A stretch of 30,114 nt of DNA from Bacillota bacterium (lineage in GTDB: Bacteria > Bacillota_I > Bacilli_A > RFN20 > CAG-288), in the NCBI GenBank assembly GCA_023398335.1, contig JAEWSJ010000035.1, positions 1-30,114 of the forward strand, in the 5' to 3' direction. Below are positions 1-7,788 of this stretch, in pieces. Below the pieces are notes generated by a model. The model did no database searches. It was not told the DNA's origin and saw nothing but the letters and a program-made list of their open reading frames with translations. Made by a program: the position numbers and the translations under genes. Position 1 is the first letter of the stretch, and each line of letters begins with the position of its first letter.

Positions 1-377
1 TAGCTGATATGCTCACCCGTATCCGCAATGCAAATAGCGTTAAAACCGAAAAGGTTTCAATGCCATCTTCTAAAGCTAAAGTAGCAATTGCTAATATCTT
101 AAAAGAAGAAGGCTTTATCGCTAATTACAGTGTTTCAGGTGATGCTAAGAAAACTTTAGTCATTACATTAAAGTATTTAGAAAACGGCGAACGCGTCATT
201 ACAAATTTGAAAGAAATTTCAAAACCAGGATTGCGTGTTTATGCTGATGTCGAAAATTTACCACGAGTCTTAAATGGCTTAGGTATTGCAATCATCTCTA
301 CTTCTACCGGTATTATTACCGATAAGAAGGCGAGACAAGCCAAAGTCGGCGGTGAAGTTATCGCCTACGTTTGGTAA
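1..377 (+). CDS. rpsH: 30S ribosomal protein S8 (5' end cut by window edge)
   Basis: S8 binds the central domain of 16S rRNA and is an early assembly protein of the small subunit. The frame is open to the left edge: the codons before the ATG at 9 read A-D, giving the family's IADMLTRIRNAN start, so that ATG is the internal Met and only about the first 7 residues are missing. The C-terminal signature STSTGIITDKKAR and the ending GGEVIAYVW are typical of S8. It lies 17 bases before rplF in the conserved spc order. Recognition is secure. Confidence 0.97.
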   Translation, partial: ADMLTRIRNANSVKTEKVSMPSSKAKVAIANILKEEGFIANYSVSGDAKKTLVITLKYLENGERVITNLKEISKPGLRVYADVENLPRVLNGLGIAIISTSTGIITDKKARQAKVGGEVIAYVW

Positions 378-394
378 TAACAGGAGAATAGAAA

Positions 395-940
395 ATGTCA
401 AGAATCGGTAAAAAACCAATCGACATCCCAGCCGGTGTCGAAATCACTGTTGATGGTTCTACTATCACCGTTAAAGGTCCTAAAGGTACATTAACAGAGA
501 GTTTCAATGCGTGCATGAGCTATGAGAGAAACGGAAATGAACTCATAGTCAAACGTCCCGACGACTCAATTCAAAACAAAATGCTTCATGGTACAACTAG
601 AGCACTCATCGCGAATATGGTCGAAGGCGTAACCAAAGGATTTGAAAAGGCCTTATATATCGATGGTGTCGGTTATAAAGCTCAACTCCGTGGTAAAGAT
701 TTAGTCTTAAACATCGGTTTCTCCAATGCCATTGTTGTTAAACCAACTGAAGGTGTTGAAATCGAAGTTAAAGATGCAAATAACATTGTTGTTAAGGGAA
801 TTGATTCCCAAAAAGTTGGCCAAAAGGCCGCTGAAATCCGTGCATTAAGAAAACCAGAACCATATCATGGTAAAGGTATTCGTTACAAGGATGAAGTTGT
901 ACTTCTTAGAGTTTCAAAAGCTAAGAAGAAGGAAGGTTAA
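395..940 (+). CDS. rplF: 50S ribosomal protein L6
   Basis: L6 binds 23S rRNA near the sarcin-ricin loop and the GTPase centre. The protein has 181 residues, the normal length. It begins MSRIGKKPIDIPAGVE, and the second half carries the L6 signature region (IRALRKPEPYHGKGIRY, near residues 149-165). An AGGAG site lies about 9 bases before the ATG. It sits between rpsH and rplR as in all Firmicutes. Confidence 0.98.
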   Translation: MSRIGKKPIDIPAGVEITVDGSTITVKGPKGTLTESFNACMSYERNGNELIVKRPDDSIQNKMLHGTTRALIANMVEGVTKGFEKALYIDGVGYKAQLRGKDLVLNIGFSNAIVVKPTEGVEIEVKDANNIVVKGIDSQKVGQKAAEIRALRKPEPYHGKGIRYKDEVVLLRVSKAKKKEG

Positions 941-958
941 TAGGAGGATAAATCGTAT

Positions 959-1315
959 ATGTATAAAGTTATTAATAAAAATGCTAACCGTATTAAACGT
1001 CACCTTCGTCAAAAAGGTATGTTAGACGGAACTGCTACATGTCCACGTATTAGTATTTATCGTTCTAATAAAGCTATTTACGCTCAACTCATTGATGATA
1101 GTAAACATATTACTTTAGCTGCTTGTAGTTCAATTTCCTTAGGTTTAACCAATGGAAACAACATCGAAGGCGCTAAATTAGTTGGTGCTGAAATTGCTAA
1201 ATTAGCAAAAGGCTTAAAGATTGAAACAGTAGTTTTCGATCGTAGTGGTTATTTATATCACGGAAGAATTAAGGCTCTTGCTGATGCTGCCCGTGAAGGC
1301 GGCTTAAAGTTCTAG
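959..1315 (+). CDS. rplR: 50S ribosomal protein L18
   Basis: L18 binds 5S rRNA and helps place it on the large subunit. The protein has 118 residues, the usual length. The N-terminus is basic (NANRIKRHLRQK), followed by the L18 core RISIYRSNKAIYAQLIDD, and it ends in FDRSGYLYHGRIKALADAAREGGL, a standard L18 C-terminus. A TAGGAGG site lies upstream. It is followed 16 bases later by rpsE. Confidence 0.98.
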   Translation: MYKVINKNANRIKRHLRQKGMLDGTATCPRISIYRSNKAIYAQLIDDSKHITLAACSSISLGLTNGNNIEGAKLVGAEIAKLAKGLKIETVVFDRSGYLYHGRIKALADAAREGGLKF

Positions 1316-1331
1316 GAAGGAATAGGAAAAT

Positions 1332-1955
1332 ATGGAAAACGAAGAAATTAAGACAGCTCCTGTTGCTGAAACAGAAGAAAATGCCGTTGTAGAATCCGCT
1401 CCAAAAGCCCATTCTGATAAAAAGAACTTTAACAAAGGTGATAGACGTTCACGTCCATCGCGTAATAACATTCGCGAACCAAAAGAATACGAAGAAAGAG
1501 TAGTTAGAATTTCCCGTATTTCTAAAACCGTTAAAGGTGGTCGTAGAATGAGATTTGCAGCCCTTGTCGTTATTGGCAATGGTAAAGGCAAATTCGGTTA
1601 TGGCACCGGAAAGTCTACCGAAGTCCCAGAAGCAATTAAGAAATCATTGGAATCTGCAAAGACAAATATGATGAATCTTCCAATTGTTAAAAACGGAACA
1701 ATCCCACACGCTGTTGAGGGTGAATTCGGTGCAACCAAAGTATTCCTTAAACCAGCCCCTGCTGGTACTGGAGTTATTGCTGGTGGTCCAGTCAGAGCTA
1801 TTCTTGAATTAGGTGGAATTAAAAACATCTATTCCAAGGTTTATGGGTCCCGTTGTTCTACTAACATTATCAAAGCAACTGCAAATGCTATTGCTCAATT
1901 AAAAACCAAAGAATCAGTTCATGAAGCTAGATTCGGAACTAAGGAGGCAAAATAA
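1332..1955 (+). CDS. rpsE: 30S ribosomal protein S5 with a long charged N-terminal extension
   Basis: S5 lies at the mRNA entry and decoding region and affects translational fidelity. The S5 core starts near residue 54 (RVVRISRISKTVKGGRRMRF) with the double-stranded-RNA-binding fold, followed by GNGKGKFGYGTGKSTEVPEAI and a C-terminal domain with GGPVRAILELGGI. The first 50 or so residues are a low-complexity Glu/Ala then Lys/Arg/Asn tail that the E. coli protein lacks, bringing the total to 207 residues against about 166 in common models. The start has an AGGAATAGGA site. The stop overlaps the rplO ATG by one base (TAATG), leaving no room for rpmD. Confidence 0.97.
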   Translation: MENEEIKTAPVAETEENAVVESAPKAHSDKKNFNKGDRRSRPSRNNIREPKEYEERVVRISRISKTVKGGRRMRFAALVVIGNGKGKFGYGTGKSTEVPEAIKKSLESAKTNMMNLPIVKNGTIPHAVEGEFGATKVFLKPAPAGTGVIAGGPVRAILELGGIKNIYSKVYGSRCSTNIIKATANAIAQLKTKESVHEARFGTKEAK

Positions 1956-2383
1956 TGGATTTACATAATCTTAAAGTTGCTGAAGGTTCTTTACAAGGAA
2001 CTAAAAGAGTTGGCCGTGGCTTAGGCTCCGGTATGGGTAAAACCTCAACTCGTGGTCAAAAAGGTGCTGGCGCTCGTTCAGGTGGTTCAATCCGTCCTGG
2101 ATTTGAAGGTGGTCAAAACCCTTTATATAGACGTGTTCCAAAAAGAGGCTTCAAAAACGTCAATCGTAAGAATTACTCTGTAGTTAATATTGCTGATCTC
2201 GAAGCAAACTTCAATGCCGGTGATGAAATTGATTTAGTTCTCTATGTCAAAGACCCACTTGATGGTGTTAAAGTATTAGGAGATGGTGAATTAACCAAGA
2301 AATTAACAGTTATTGCTGACAAATTCTCTACTTCCGCAAAGGAAAAGATTGAAAAAGTCGGCGGTGTCGCTAAGGAGAGATAA
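1955..2383 (+). CDS. rplO: 50S ribosomal protein L15
   Basis: L15 is a late-assembly protein of the large subunit. The 142 residues begin MDLHNLKVAEGS and carry the Gly/Arg-rich N-terminal arm that threads into 23S rRNA (RVGRGLGSGMGKTSTRGQKG). The globular part ends KEKIEKVGGVAKER. The ribosome binding site AAGGAGG lies inside the end of rpsE, so the two genes are translationally coupled. In most Firmicutes rpmD lies immediately upstream; here rplO follows rpsE directly. Confidence 0.98.
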   Translation: MDLHNLKVAEGSLQGTKRVGRGLGSGMGKTSTRGQKGAGARSGGSIRPGFEGGQNPLYRRVPKRGFKNVNRKNYSVVNIADLEANFNAGDEIDLVLYVKDPLDGVKVLGDGELTKKLTVIADKFSTSAKEKIEKVGGVAKER

Positions 2384-2385
2384 TT

Positions 2386-3732
2386 ATGAAGAAAATAGCC
2401 GCAATTTTACACAATAAGGATATAATGAATCGTATTTTATTTACGTTCGCAATATTTCTTATCTTTCGTATTGGTTCGGCTATTACAATTCCAGGTGTTA
2501 CCATTTCGGATAACGCATTCTCTAGTGGTGATATCCTTGGATTGATGAACCTAATGGGAGGTGGATCACTGCAATCATTCTCATTGTTTGCTTTAGGTGT
2601 TTCCCCATACATTACTTCACAAATTATTGTTCAACTTTTACAAATGGATGTTCTTCCTTCTCTTACCGAACTAGGTAAAGAAGGAGAATCCGGACGTAAA
2701 AAGATCGAAATGACTACGCGTTATTTAACGATTCTTCTCGGCGCGGTTCAAGCCTATGGAATTATTGTTACAATGCAAAACTCTCAGGGCTTAACATTAA
2801 CAGACACCACTCCATGGGGATATACAAAAATTATTGTTTATTTACTTGGTGGATCAATGCTTCTTATGTGGCTTGCAGATCAAATCACATCAAAAGGTAT
2901 TGGTAACGGTATCTCGATGATTATCTTTGCAGGTATTGTTTCGGCTTTACCAAAGCAAATTTATCAAGCTTTTGAGCAATATCTTGGAGAAAAAATTCTA
3001 ACCAATGATGCTTCGTTAATTCTTGAAGGAACAGTTCAACTTGTCTTGTACATCTTGTGCTTCTTCTTCATTGTAGTATTTGTTACTTATATTGAAAAGT
3101 CTGTGCGTAAGCTTCCAGTTTCCCACAGTGCTTCTTCACAATCCTTATCTTCACAAACAACGCAAGCAAACTTCTTGCCTTTGAAGATCAATTCTTCATC
3201 TGTTATTCCAGTAATCTTTGCCTCAAGTTTATTGATGGCACCTTCGATTATTGTTAGCTTTATCGCTGGATCTAATCCACCGAACTGGGCTCAACAGATG
3301 ATTAATGTCTTTAATTATCAAGCAATGACAGTTATGCCAGGTGTTGGAGGATCAACATGGTCTATGCCATGGGGATTAATTATATACTTGCTCTTGATTT
3401 TCTTCTTCACATTCTTCTACGCTAATTTACAAATTAACCCAGAAAAGATTGCAAAGAATTTCCAAGAATCAGGTACATATATCACAGGGTTACGTCCAGG
3501 TCTTGAAACTCAAAAGTACATTTCAAAAGTACTTAACAGAATCACCTTGCTTGGTGCGCTCTCTCTCGCGTTTATCGCTTGTTTACCAGTTTCTTTATCA
3601 CTATCAGGCATCGTTCCTCAATCATTAGCCTTAGGTGGTACAGGATTAATTATCGTTGTCGGTGTTGCACTTGAAGTTTCTAGTCAAATTGATGGTCTTC
3701 TCGCCGGTAAAGAATATAGCTCGGTAATATAA
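2386..3732 (+). CDS. secY: Preprotein translocase channel subunit SecY
   Basis: SecY forms the protein-conducting channel in the cytoplasmic membrane with SecE and SecG and is driven by SecA or the ribosome. The 448 residues contain ten hydrophobic segments, with the family landmarks LNLMGGGSLQSFSLFALGVSPYI (from about residue 53), the MADQITSKGIGNGIS-like segment (here WLADQITSKGIGNGIS) and the C-terminal LRPGLETQKYISKVLNRIT loop. The cytoplasmic loop between TM6 and TM7 is unusual: after RKLPV the normal Arg/Lys-rich stretch is replaced by Ser/Gln-rich sequence (SHSASSQSLSSQTTQ). The start has GGAGA upstream, two bases after the rplO stop. Confidence 0.97.
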   Translation: MKKIAAILHNKDIMNRILFTFAIFLIFRIGSAITIPGVTISDNAFSSGDILGLMNLMGGGSLQSFSLFALGVSPYITSQIIVQLLQMDVLPSLTELGKEGESGRKKIEMTTRYLTILLGAVQAYGIIVTMQNSQGLTLTDTTPWGYTKIIVYLLGGSMLLMWLADQITSKGIGNGISMIIFAGIVSALPKQIYQAFEQYLGEKILTNDASLILEGTVQLVLYILCFFFIVVFVTYIEKSVRKLPVSHSASSQSLSSQTTQANFLPLKINSSSVIPVIFASSLLMAPSIIVSFIAGSNPPNWAQQMINVFNYQAMTVMPGVGGSTWSMPWGLIIYLLLIFFFTFFYANLQINPEKIAKNFQESGTYITGLRPGLETQKYISKVLNRITLLGALSLAFIACLPVSLSLSGIVPQSLALGGTGLIIVVGVALEVSSQIDGLLAGKEYSSVI

Positions 3733-3757
3733 TAAAATCAATGGAGGAAAATCGATT

Positions 3758-4402
3758 ATGCTTAATATTATTTTAATGGGACCACCAGGTGCTGGTAAGG
3801 GAACACAATCTGAACTCATCGTTAAGAAGTATGGTATTCCACACATCTCAACTGGTGATATGTTCAGAGAAGCAATCTCTACTCACACCGAATTAGGTCA
3901 AAAAGCTGAATCTTACATCAACAAAGGACTTTTAGTTCCTGATGAAGTTACAATTTCATTAGTAAAAGAAAGATTATCCAGAGATGATTGTAAGAATGGA
4001 TATTTACTCGATGGTTTCCCAAGAACAATAGTTCAAGCTGAAGCCTTAGAAAAGTTAACTGCAGAAATCAAACGCGAATTAAATTACGTTGTAAATCTCA
4101 AAGTTGATGAAAGCAAGTTAATCGGTCGAATCTCTTCTCGTCGTGTTTGTCCAAAATGTGGTGCAAGTTACAATCTTGAATCAAAGAAACCTTTGAAAGA
4201 TGGTATTTGTGATTCATGCGGTGCAAATTTAATCCAACGTAAGGATGACACAAAAGAAAGTTTCGCTACTCGTCTTGATGCTTATAATAAGCAAACCTAT
4301 CCACTTATAGAATTCTATAAGGAAAAAGGTTTACTTAATGAAGTAGATGGATTGAACGACATTGATAAAGTCTTTGCCAATATTTCTAAAATATTAGGCT
4401 AG
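3758..4402 (+). CDS. adk: Adenylate kinase, zinc-lid type
   Basis: Adenylate kinase interconverts ATP + AMP and 2 ADP in the cytoplasm. The P-loop GPPGAGKGT is at residues 8-16, the AMP-binding STGDMFR is near 31, and LLDGFPRT near 83-90. The LID domain has two CxxC pairs (C131/C134 and C151/C154), the structural zinc site seen in Gram-positive adenylate kinases. Length is 214 residues, the long form. It sits between secY and map, the Firmicutes arrangement, with a GGAGG site before the ATG. Confidence 0.98.
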   Translation: MLNIILMGPPGAGKGTQSELIVKKYGIPHISTGDMFREAISTHTELGQKAESYINKGLLVPDEVTISLVKERLSRDDCKNGYLLDGFPRTIVQAEALEKLTAEIKRELNYVVNLKVDESKLIGRISSRRVCPKCGASYNLESKKPLKDGICDSCGANLIQRKDDTKESFATRLDAYNKQTYPLIEFYKEKGLLNEVDGLNDIDKVFANISKILG

Positions 4403-4410
4403 GTTAAGTA

Positions 4411-5190
4411 ATGATAATTATTAAATCTAGTGATGAAATAAAGAAGATGGAGGACGCTGGCCGAATACTCGGTCACGTCTTCGATCAACTTAAGCCACAT
4501 GTCAAACCTGGTGTCTCAACTTATGAGCTTGACAGATTGGCTGAGAAATATATACGTGAAGCAGGATGTATCCCGTCCTTTAAGGGAGAAGATGGATTTC
4601 CGGGCTCGATCTGTGCCTCGGTTAATAACATGTTAATTCATGGAATCCCATCCAAGAAGGTTATTCTTCATGATGGTGATATCTTATCAATTGATATGGG
4701 GAATATCTATCATGGCTATCAAGGAGACGCAGCAAGAACTTATGCGGTTGGCACTATCAGTGATGATGCTAAACGTTTAATTCAAGCAACTGAGGAATGT
4801 TTCTACGAAGCAATTAAATTTTGTAAACCAGGTAATCATCTTTCTGACATATCAGCGTCTATATCTAAAATAGCTGGTGAATATGGGTTCTCGACCACAA
4901 AGGAATTTGGCGGTCATGGAATTGGAAGAGAGATGCATGAAGATCCGTTTATCTTCAACTACGGAACATACGGTCATGGCCCAATCTTAAGAGAAGGCAT
5001 GTGTATCGCAATTGAACCGATGATTCATCAAGGTAGTGATAAAATCAAAATCTTAGATGATGGTTGGGGTGTCGTATCTTTAGATGGCAAGTTAACATGT
5101 CATTACGAAAATACAATAGTAATTACTGCTGAAGGTTGTAAAATCTTAACAGTTGATGAAAATGTAAAAGCACATATAGGGGAGAAATAA
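4411..5190 (+). CDS. map: Methionine aminopeptidase, type I
   Basis: It removes the initiator Met from nascent proteins after deformylation. The 259 residues contain the five metal ligands of the pita-bread fold: D95, D106, H169, E202 and E233, together with the active-site His in HGIPS (H78). There is no N-terminal zinc finger or long insert, so it is type Ia-like. Its cytoplasmic partner deformylase (def) is encoded at 24947-25489. The start follows adk by 8 bases with only a weak AGG-type site, so translation may be coupled to adk. Confidence 0.97.
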   Translation: MIIIKSSDEIKKMEDAGRILGHVFDQLKPHVKPGVSTYELDRLAEKYIREAGCIPSFKGEDGFPGSICASVNNMLIHGIPSKKVILHDGDILSIDMGNIYHGYQGDAARTYAVGTISDDAKRLIQATEECFYEAIKFCKPGNHLSDISASISKIAGEYGFSTTKEFGGHGIGREMHEDPFIFNYGTYGHGPILREGMCIAIEPMIHQGSDKIKILDDGWGVVSLDGKLTCHYENTIVITAEGCKILTVDENVKAHIGEK

Positions 5191-5412
5191 ATGTCAAGGG
5201 AAAATTTTATAACGATCGAAGCGATTGTCGAAGAGACTTTACCTAACACTACATTTAATGTTAAACTAGAAAATGGAGCGGTGATAAGAGCTACCGTTTC
5301 CGGTAAAATGCGATTACATAAGATCCGTATCTTACCGGGTGATAAAGTCACCGTAGAGCTTTCCCCATATGATTTAACACGGGGCCGTATTACTTATAGA
5401 TATAAGAATTAG
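5191..5412 (+). CDS. infA: Translation initiation factor IF-1
   Basis: IF-1 binds the A site of the 30S subunit during initiation. The 73-residue protein is a single OB fold with the landmarks IEAIVEETLPNTTFNVKLENG, SGKMRLHKIRILPGDKV and VELSPYDLTRGRITYRYK. Its ATG follows the map stop codon with no gap, and a GGGGAGA site lies within the end of map. Length and order (map-infA-rpmJ) are standard. Confidence 0.97.
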   Translation: MSRENFITIEAIVEETLPNTTFNVKLENGAVIRATVSGKMRLHKIRILPGDKVTVELSPYDLTRGRITYRYKN

Positions 5413-5430
5413 TTATAGGAGGATTTATCT

Positions 5431-5544
5431 ATGAAAGTTAGACCATCTGTAAAACCAATTTGCGACAAGTGTAAAGTTATTAGAAGAAAGGGCCGTGTTA
5501 TGGTCATTTGTTCTAATCCAAAACACAAGCAAAGACAAGGTTAA
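5431..5544 (+). CDS. rpmJ: 50S ribosomal protein L36, zinc-binding form
   Basis: This 37-residue gene begins MKVRPSVKPICDKCKVI and ends NPKHKQRQG. Cys11, Cys14, Cys27 and His32 form the CCCH zinc ribbon of the C+ paralogue of L36. A perfect AGGAGG precedes the ATG by 8 bases. It sits between infA and rpsM, as in nearly all Firmicutes. It is very short but unmistakable. Confidence 0.97.
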   Translation: MKVRPSVKPICDKCKVIRRKGRVMVICSNPKHKQRQG

Positions 5545-5563
5545 TTAGGAGGATATTGTTTAA

Positions 5564-5944
5564 ATGGCAAGAATTGCTGGTATTGATATACCAAATGATA
5601 AAGTAGTAGTTTATTCATTAACTTATGTTCACGGTATCGGACTTCCAACAGCTAAAGCAATTGTTGAAGCTGCAAAAGTTGATTCAAACAAAAGAGTTAA
5701 AGATTTAACTGAAGCCGAACTTACAGCTATTAGAGCTGAGGTTGGTTCTGGCAAATATAAAATTGAAGGTGATTTAAGAAGAGAAGTCAACCTCAATATT
5801 AAGAGACTTATGGAAATTGGTTGCTATCGTGGCCAAAGACATAGAAAGAACCTTCCATGCCGTGGTCAAAGATCAAAGACCAATGCTAGAACATGTAAGG
5901 GTCCAAAGAAGACAGTTGCTAACAAGAAGAAAGCAACAATGTAA
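5564..5944 (+). CDS. rpsM: 30S ribosomal protein S13
   Basis: S13 sits in the head of the small subunit and forms intersubunit bridges with the large subunit. The 126 residues start MARIAGIDIPNDKVV, contain the helix-two-turn-helix region with YVHGIGLPTAKAI, and end in the S13 signature GCYRGQRHRKNLPCRGQRSKTNART with a basic tail. A TAGGAGG site precedes the start. It is followed 21 bases later by rpsK. Confidence 0.98.
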   Translation: MARIAGIDIPNDKVVVYSLTYVHGIGLPTAKAIVEAAKVDSNKRVKDLTEAELTAIRAEVGSGKYKIEGDLRREVNLNIKRLMEIGCYRGQRHRKNLPCRGQRSKTNARTCKGPKKTVANKKKATM

Positions 5945-5965
5945 TTAGGAGGGAGATATTAATTT

Positions 5966-6355
5966 ATGGCAGATAAAAATACTTCTCGTAAAAAGAAGAC
6001 TAAATTAAACTTCACTAAAGGTGTTGCTCACATTCATGCTTCTTTCAACAATACAATAGTTTCTATTTCTGATGTTGAAGGTAAGGTTATTGCTTGGGCT
6101 TCCGCTGGTACCATCGGTTATACTGGTGCTAAGAAATCTACACCATTTGCTGCTCAAACAGCTGGTGAAACATGTGCAAAAGCATGTATCGACAGAGGCT
6201 TAAAGGCCGTTGATGTTGTCGTTAAAGGTCCAGGCGCCGGACGTGAATCCGCTTTAAGAGCTTTACAAGCTGCTGGATTACAAGTTTTATCAATTACTGA
6301 TATTACACCAGTTCCACATAACGGTTGCCGTCCACCAAAGCGTCCAAGAGGATAG
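5966..6355 (+). CDS. rpsK: 30S ribosomal protein S11
   Basis: S11 forms part of the platform of the small subunit near the mRNA exit. The 129 residues include GVAHIHASFNNTIVSISD, GKVIAWASAGTIGYTGAKKSTPFAAQ, and the C-terminal S11 signature with GPGAGRESALRAL and DITPVPHNGCRPPKRPRG. It has a TAGGAGG site and lies 11 bases before rpoA, the classic alpha operon order. Confidence 0.98.
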   Translation: MADKNTSRKKKTKLNFTKGVAHIHASFNNTIVSISDVEGKVIAWASAGTIGYTGAKKSTPFAAQTAGETCAKACIDRGLKAVDVVVKGPGAGRESALRALQAAGLQVLSITDITPVPHNGCRPPKRPRG

Positions 6356-6366
6356 GAGAAAAGAAT

Positions 6367-7323
6367 ATGAAACCATTTCAAAATCTAGAGTTTGTAGAAA
6401 ATAAAATCGATCCTTCTCAAAATTATGGTAAGTTTGTTCTTACCCCACTTGAAAGAGGATTTGGTGTTACCATTGGTAACTCATTAAGAAGAGTCTTAAT
6501 TAGTTCAATTCCAGGCGCATCAGTTTTTGCTATTACCGTTGATGGTGCTATGCATGAATTTACGTCTCTTGACGGTGTTGTCGAAGATGTCACTGGTATC
6601 ATTTTAAATTTGAAGTCTTTAGTTATTACTATTGATACAGAAGTAGATGATTCCGTGAAAGTATTATCACTCGATATTACTGGTCCAAAGACAGTTACCG
6701 CTGCTGATCTCATACTTCCAGGTGATGTTAAGGTTATCAATCCTGATCTCGTTATTGCACACGTTGCTGAAGGTGGTCATTTAAAGATGACTCTTCAATG
6801 CAACAAAGGTAGAGGTTATTTGACAAATGAAGCTAATAAGCTTTTGACAAATTTCCCAATTGGAACTATTCCAACTGATAGTGCCTATTCGCCAGTAACC
6901 AAAGTTAATTATTCTATCGAGCCAACTCGTGTTGAACACGATACTAACTATGATAAATTAGTTCTCGAAGTCTGGACAAATGGCTCTATTACACCACACG
7001 ATGCTGTCGCATTAGCTGCAAAAATCTTAATTGCACACTTCCAAACATTCACAGAAATTGCTGAAAGTGCACAAAATGTTGCAGTATTTGATGCAACAAA
7101 AGTTGAAACAAAAGATAAATATGAAAATTATTCTATCGAAGAACTCGAATTATCAGTTAGATCATATAACTGCTTAAAGAGAGCTGGAATTTCAACTGTT
7201 CAAGAATTATGTAATAAAACCGAAGAAGAAATGATGAAAGTCAGAAATCTCGGTAAGAAATCACTCAAAGAAGTTAAAGAGAAAATTGAAGAAATGAATC
7301 TTAGCTTCCGCGATGCCAAATAA
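6367..7323 (+). CDS. rpoA: RNA polymerase alpha subunit
   Basis: Alpha dimerises to start assembly of RNA polymerase and contacts UP elements and activators through its C-terminal domain. The N-terminal domain carries GFGVTIGNSLRRVLISSIPG. The C-terminal domain (about residues 255-318) carries IEELELSVRSYNCLKRAGI and VRNLGKKSLKEVKEKI. The ATG at 6367 is preferred because it has an AGGAG site and begins MKPFQNLEF. An upstream in-frame ATG at 6325 lies inside rpsK and would add 14 residues unlike the family. This start gives 318 residues, a normal length. Confidence 0.97.
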   Translation: MKPFQNLEFVENKIDPSQNYGKFVLTPLERGFGVTIGNSLRRVLISSIPGASVFAITVDGAMHEFTSLDGVVEDVTGIILNLKSLVITIDTEVDDSVKVLSLDITGPKTVTAADLILPGDVKVINPDLVIAHVAEGGHLKMTLQCNKGRGYLTNEANKLLTNFPIGTIPTDSAYSPVTKVNYSIEPTRVEHDTNYDKLVLEVWTNGSITPHDAVALAAKILIAHFQTFTEIAESAQNVAVFDATKVETKDKYENYSIEELELSVRSYNCLKRAGISTVQELCNKTEEEMMKVRNLGKKSLKEVKEKIEEMNLSFRDAK

Positions 7324-7334
7324 GGAGTTTAGAA

Positions 7335-7742
7335 ATGAAAACACAAGGCCGTAAGAATGTTCATGGTAAAGGTGGTGTTCGCTTTAAGGCTGCATACACT
7401 TCATCCAAAGACAAATCTATGCTTCGTAATGTAGTTACACAACTTATCGTTTCCGAAAAAGTTGAAGTTACTGCTAAAGTTGCAAAACAAGTTTCACCAC
7501 TTGCCGATAGACTCGTAACATATGCTAAGAAGGGTGACCTTAATAGCAGACGTTTAGCCGCAGCTATCGTTAGAGATGTCTATACCGATAAGTCAGAAAA
7601 GCAAACTGCTTTACAAAAATTATTTGATGTTATTGGTCCACGTTTCAAAGAACGTAATGGCGGATACACCAGAATTTTAAAGCTTGGTAACAGAAGAGGC
7701 GATGACGCTCCTATCTGCTTAGTAAGCTATGTTATTAACTAA
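7335..7742 (+). CDS. rplQ: 50S ribosomal protein L17
   Basis: L17 lies at the polypeptide exit side of the large subunit. The 135 residues include the family core SMLRNVVTQLIVSEKVEVTA, the KEVSPLADRLVTYAKKGDL-like segment (here KQVSPLADRLVTYAKKGDL), and the ending GGYTRILKLGNRRGDDAPICL. It is the last gene of the alpha operon and is followed by a strong hairpin terminator. Confidence 0.97.
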   Translation: MKTQGRKNVHGKGGVRFKAAYTSSKDKSMLRNVVTQLIVSEKVEVTAKVAKQVSPLADRLVTYAKKGDLNSRRLAAAIVRDVYTDKSEKQTALQKLFDVIGPRFKERNGGYTRILKLGNRRGDDAPICLVSYVIN

Positions 7743-7756
7743 TTAGTAATTTAAAT

Positions 7757-7788
7757 AAAAACCAGAGGCGACGAACCTCTGGTTTTTT
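7757..7788 (+). terminator. Rho-independent terminator of the alpha operon, probably bidirectional
   Basis: The arms at 7757-7768 and 7776-7787 pair perfectly (AAAAACCAGAGG with CCTCTGGTTTTT) around a seven-base loop, followed by T residues. The A run on the left arm provides a U run on the opposite strand, so it can also end the minus-strand regulator gene, whose stop codon is at 7787-7789. Confidence 0.92.

Noticed and set aside
6325..6366. Longer rpoA start at 6325
   Set aside because: Lies within rpsK; the added residues are unlike RpoA and the ATG at 6367 has an AGGAG site.
6154..6381. 75-codon minus-strand frame across rpsK and the rpoA start
   Set aside because: Antisense shadow of two certain ribosomal/RNA polymerase genes.
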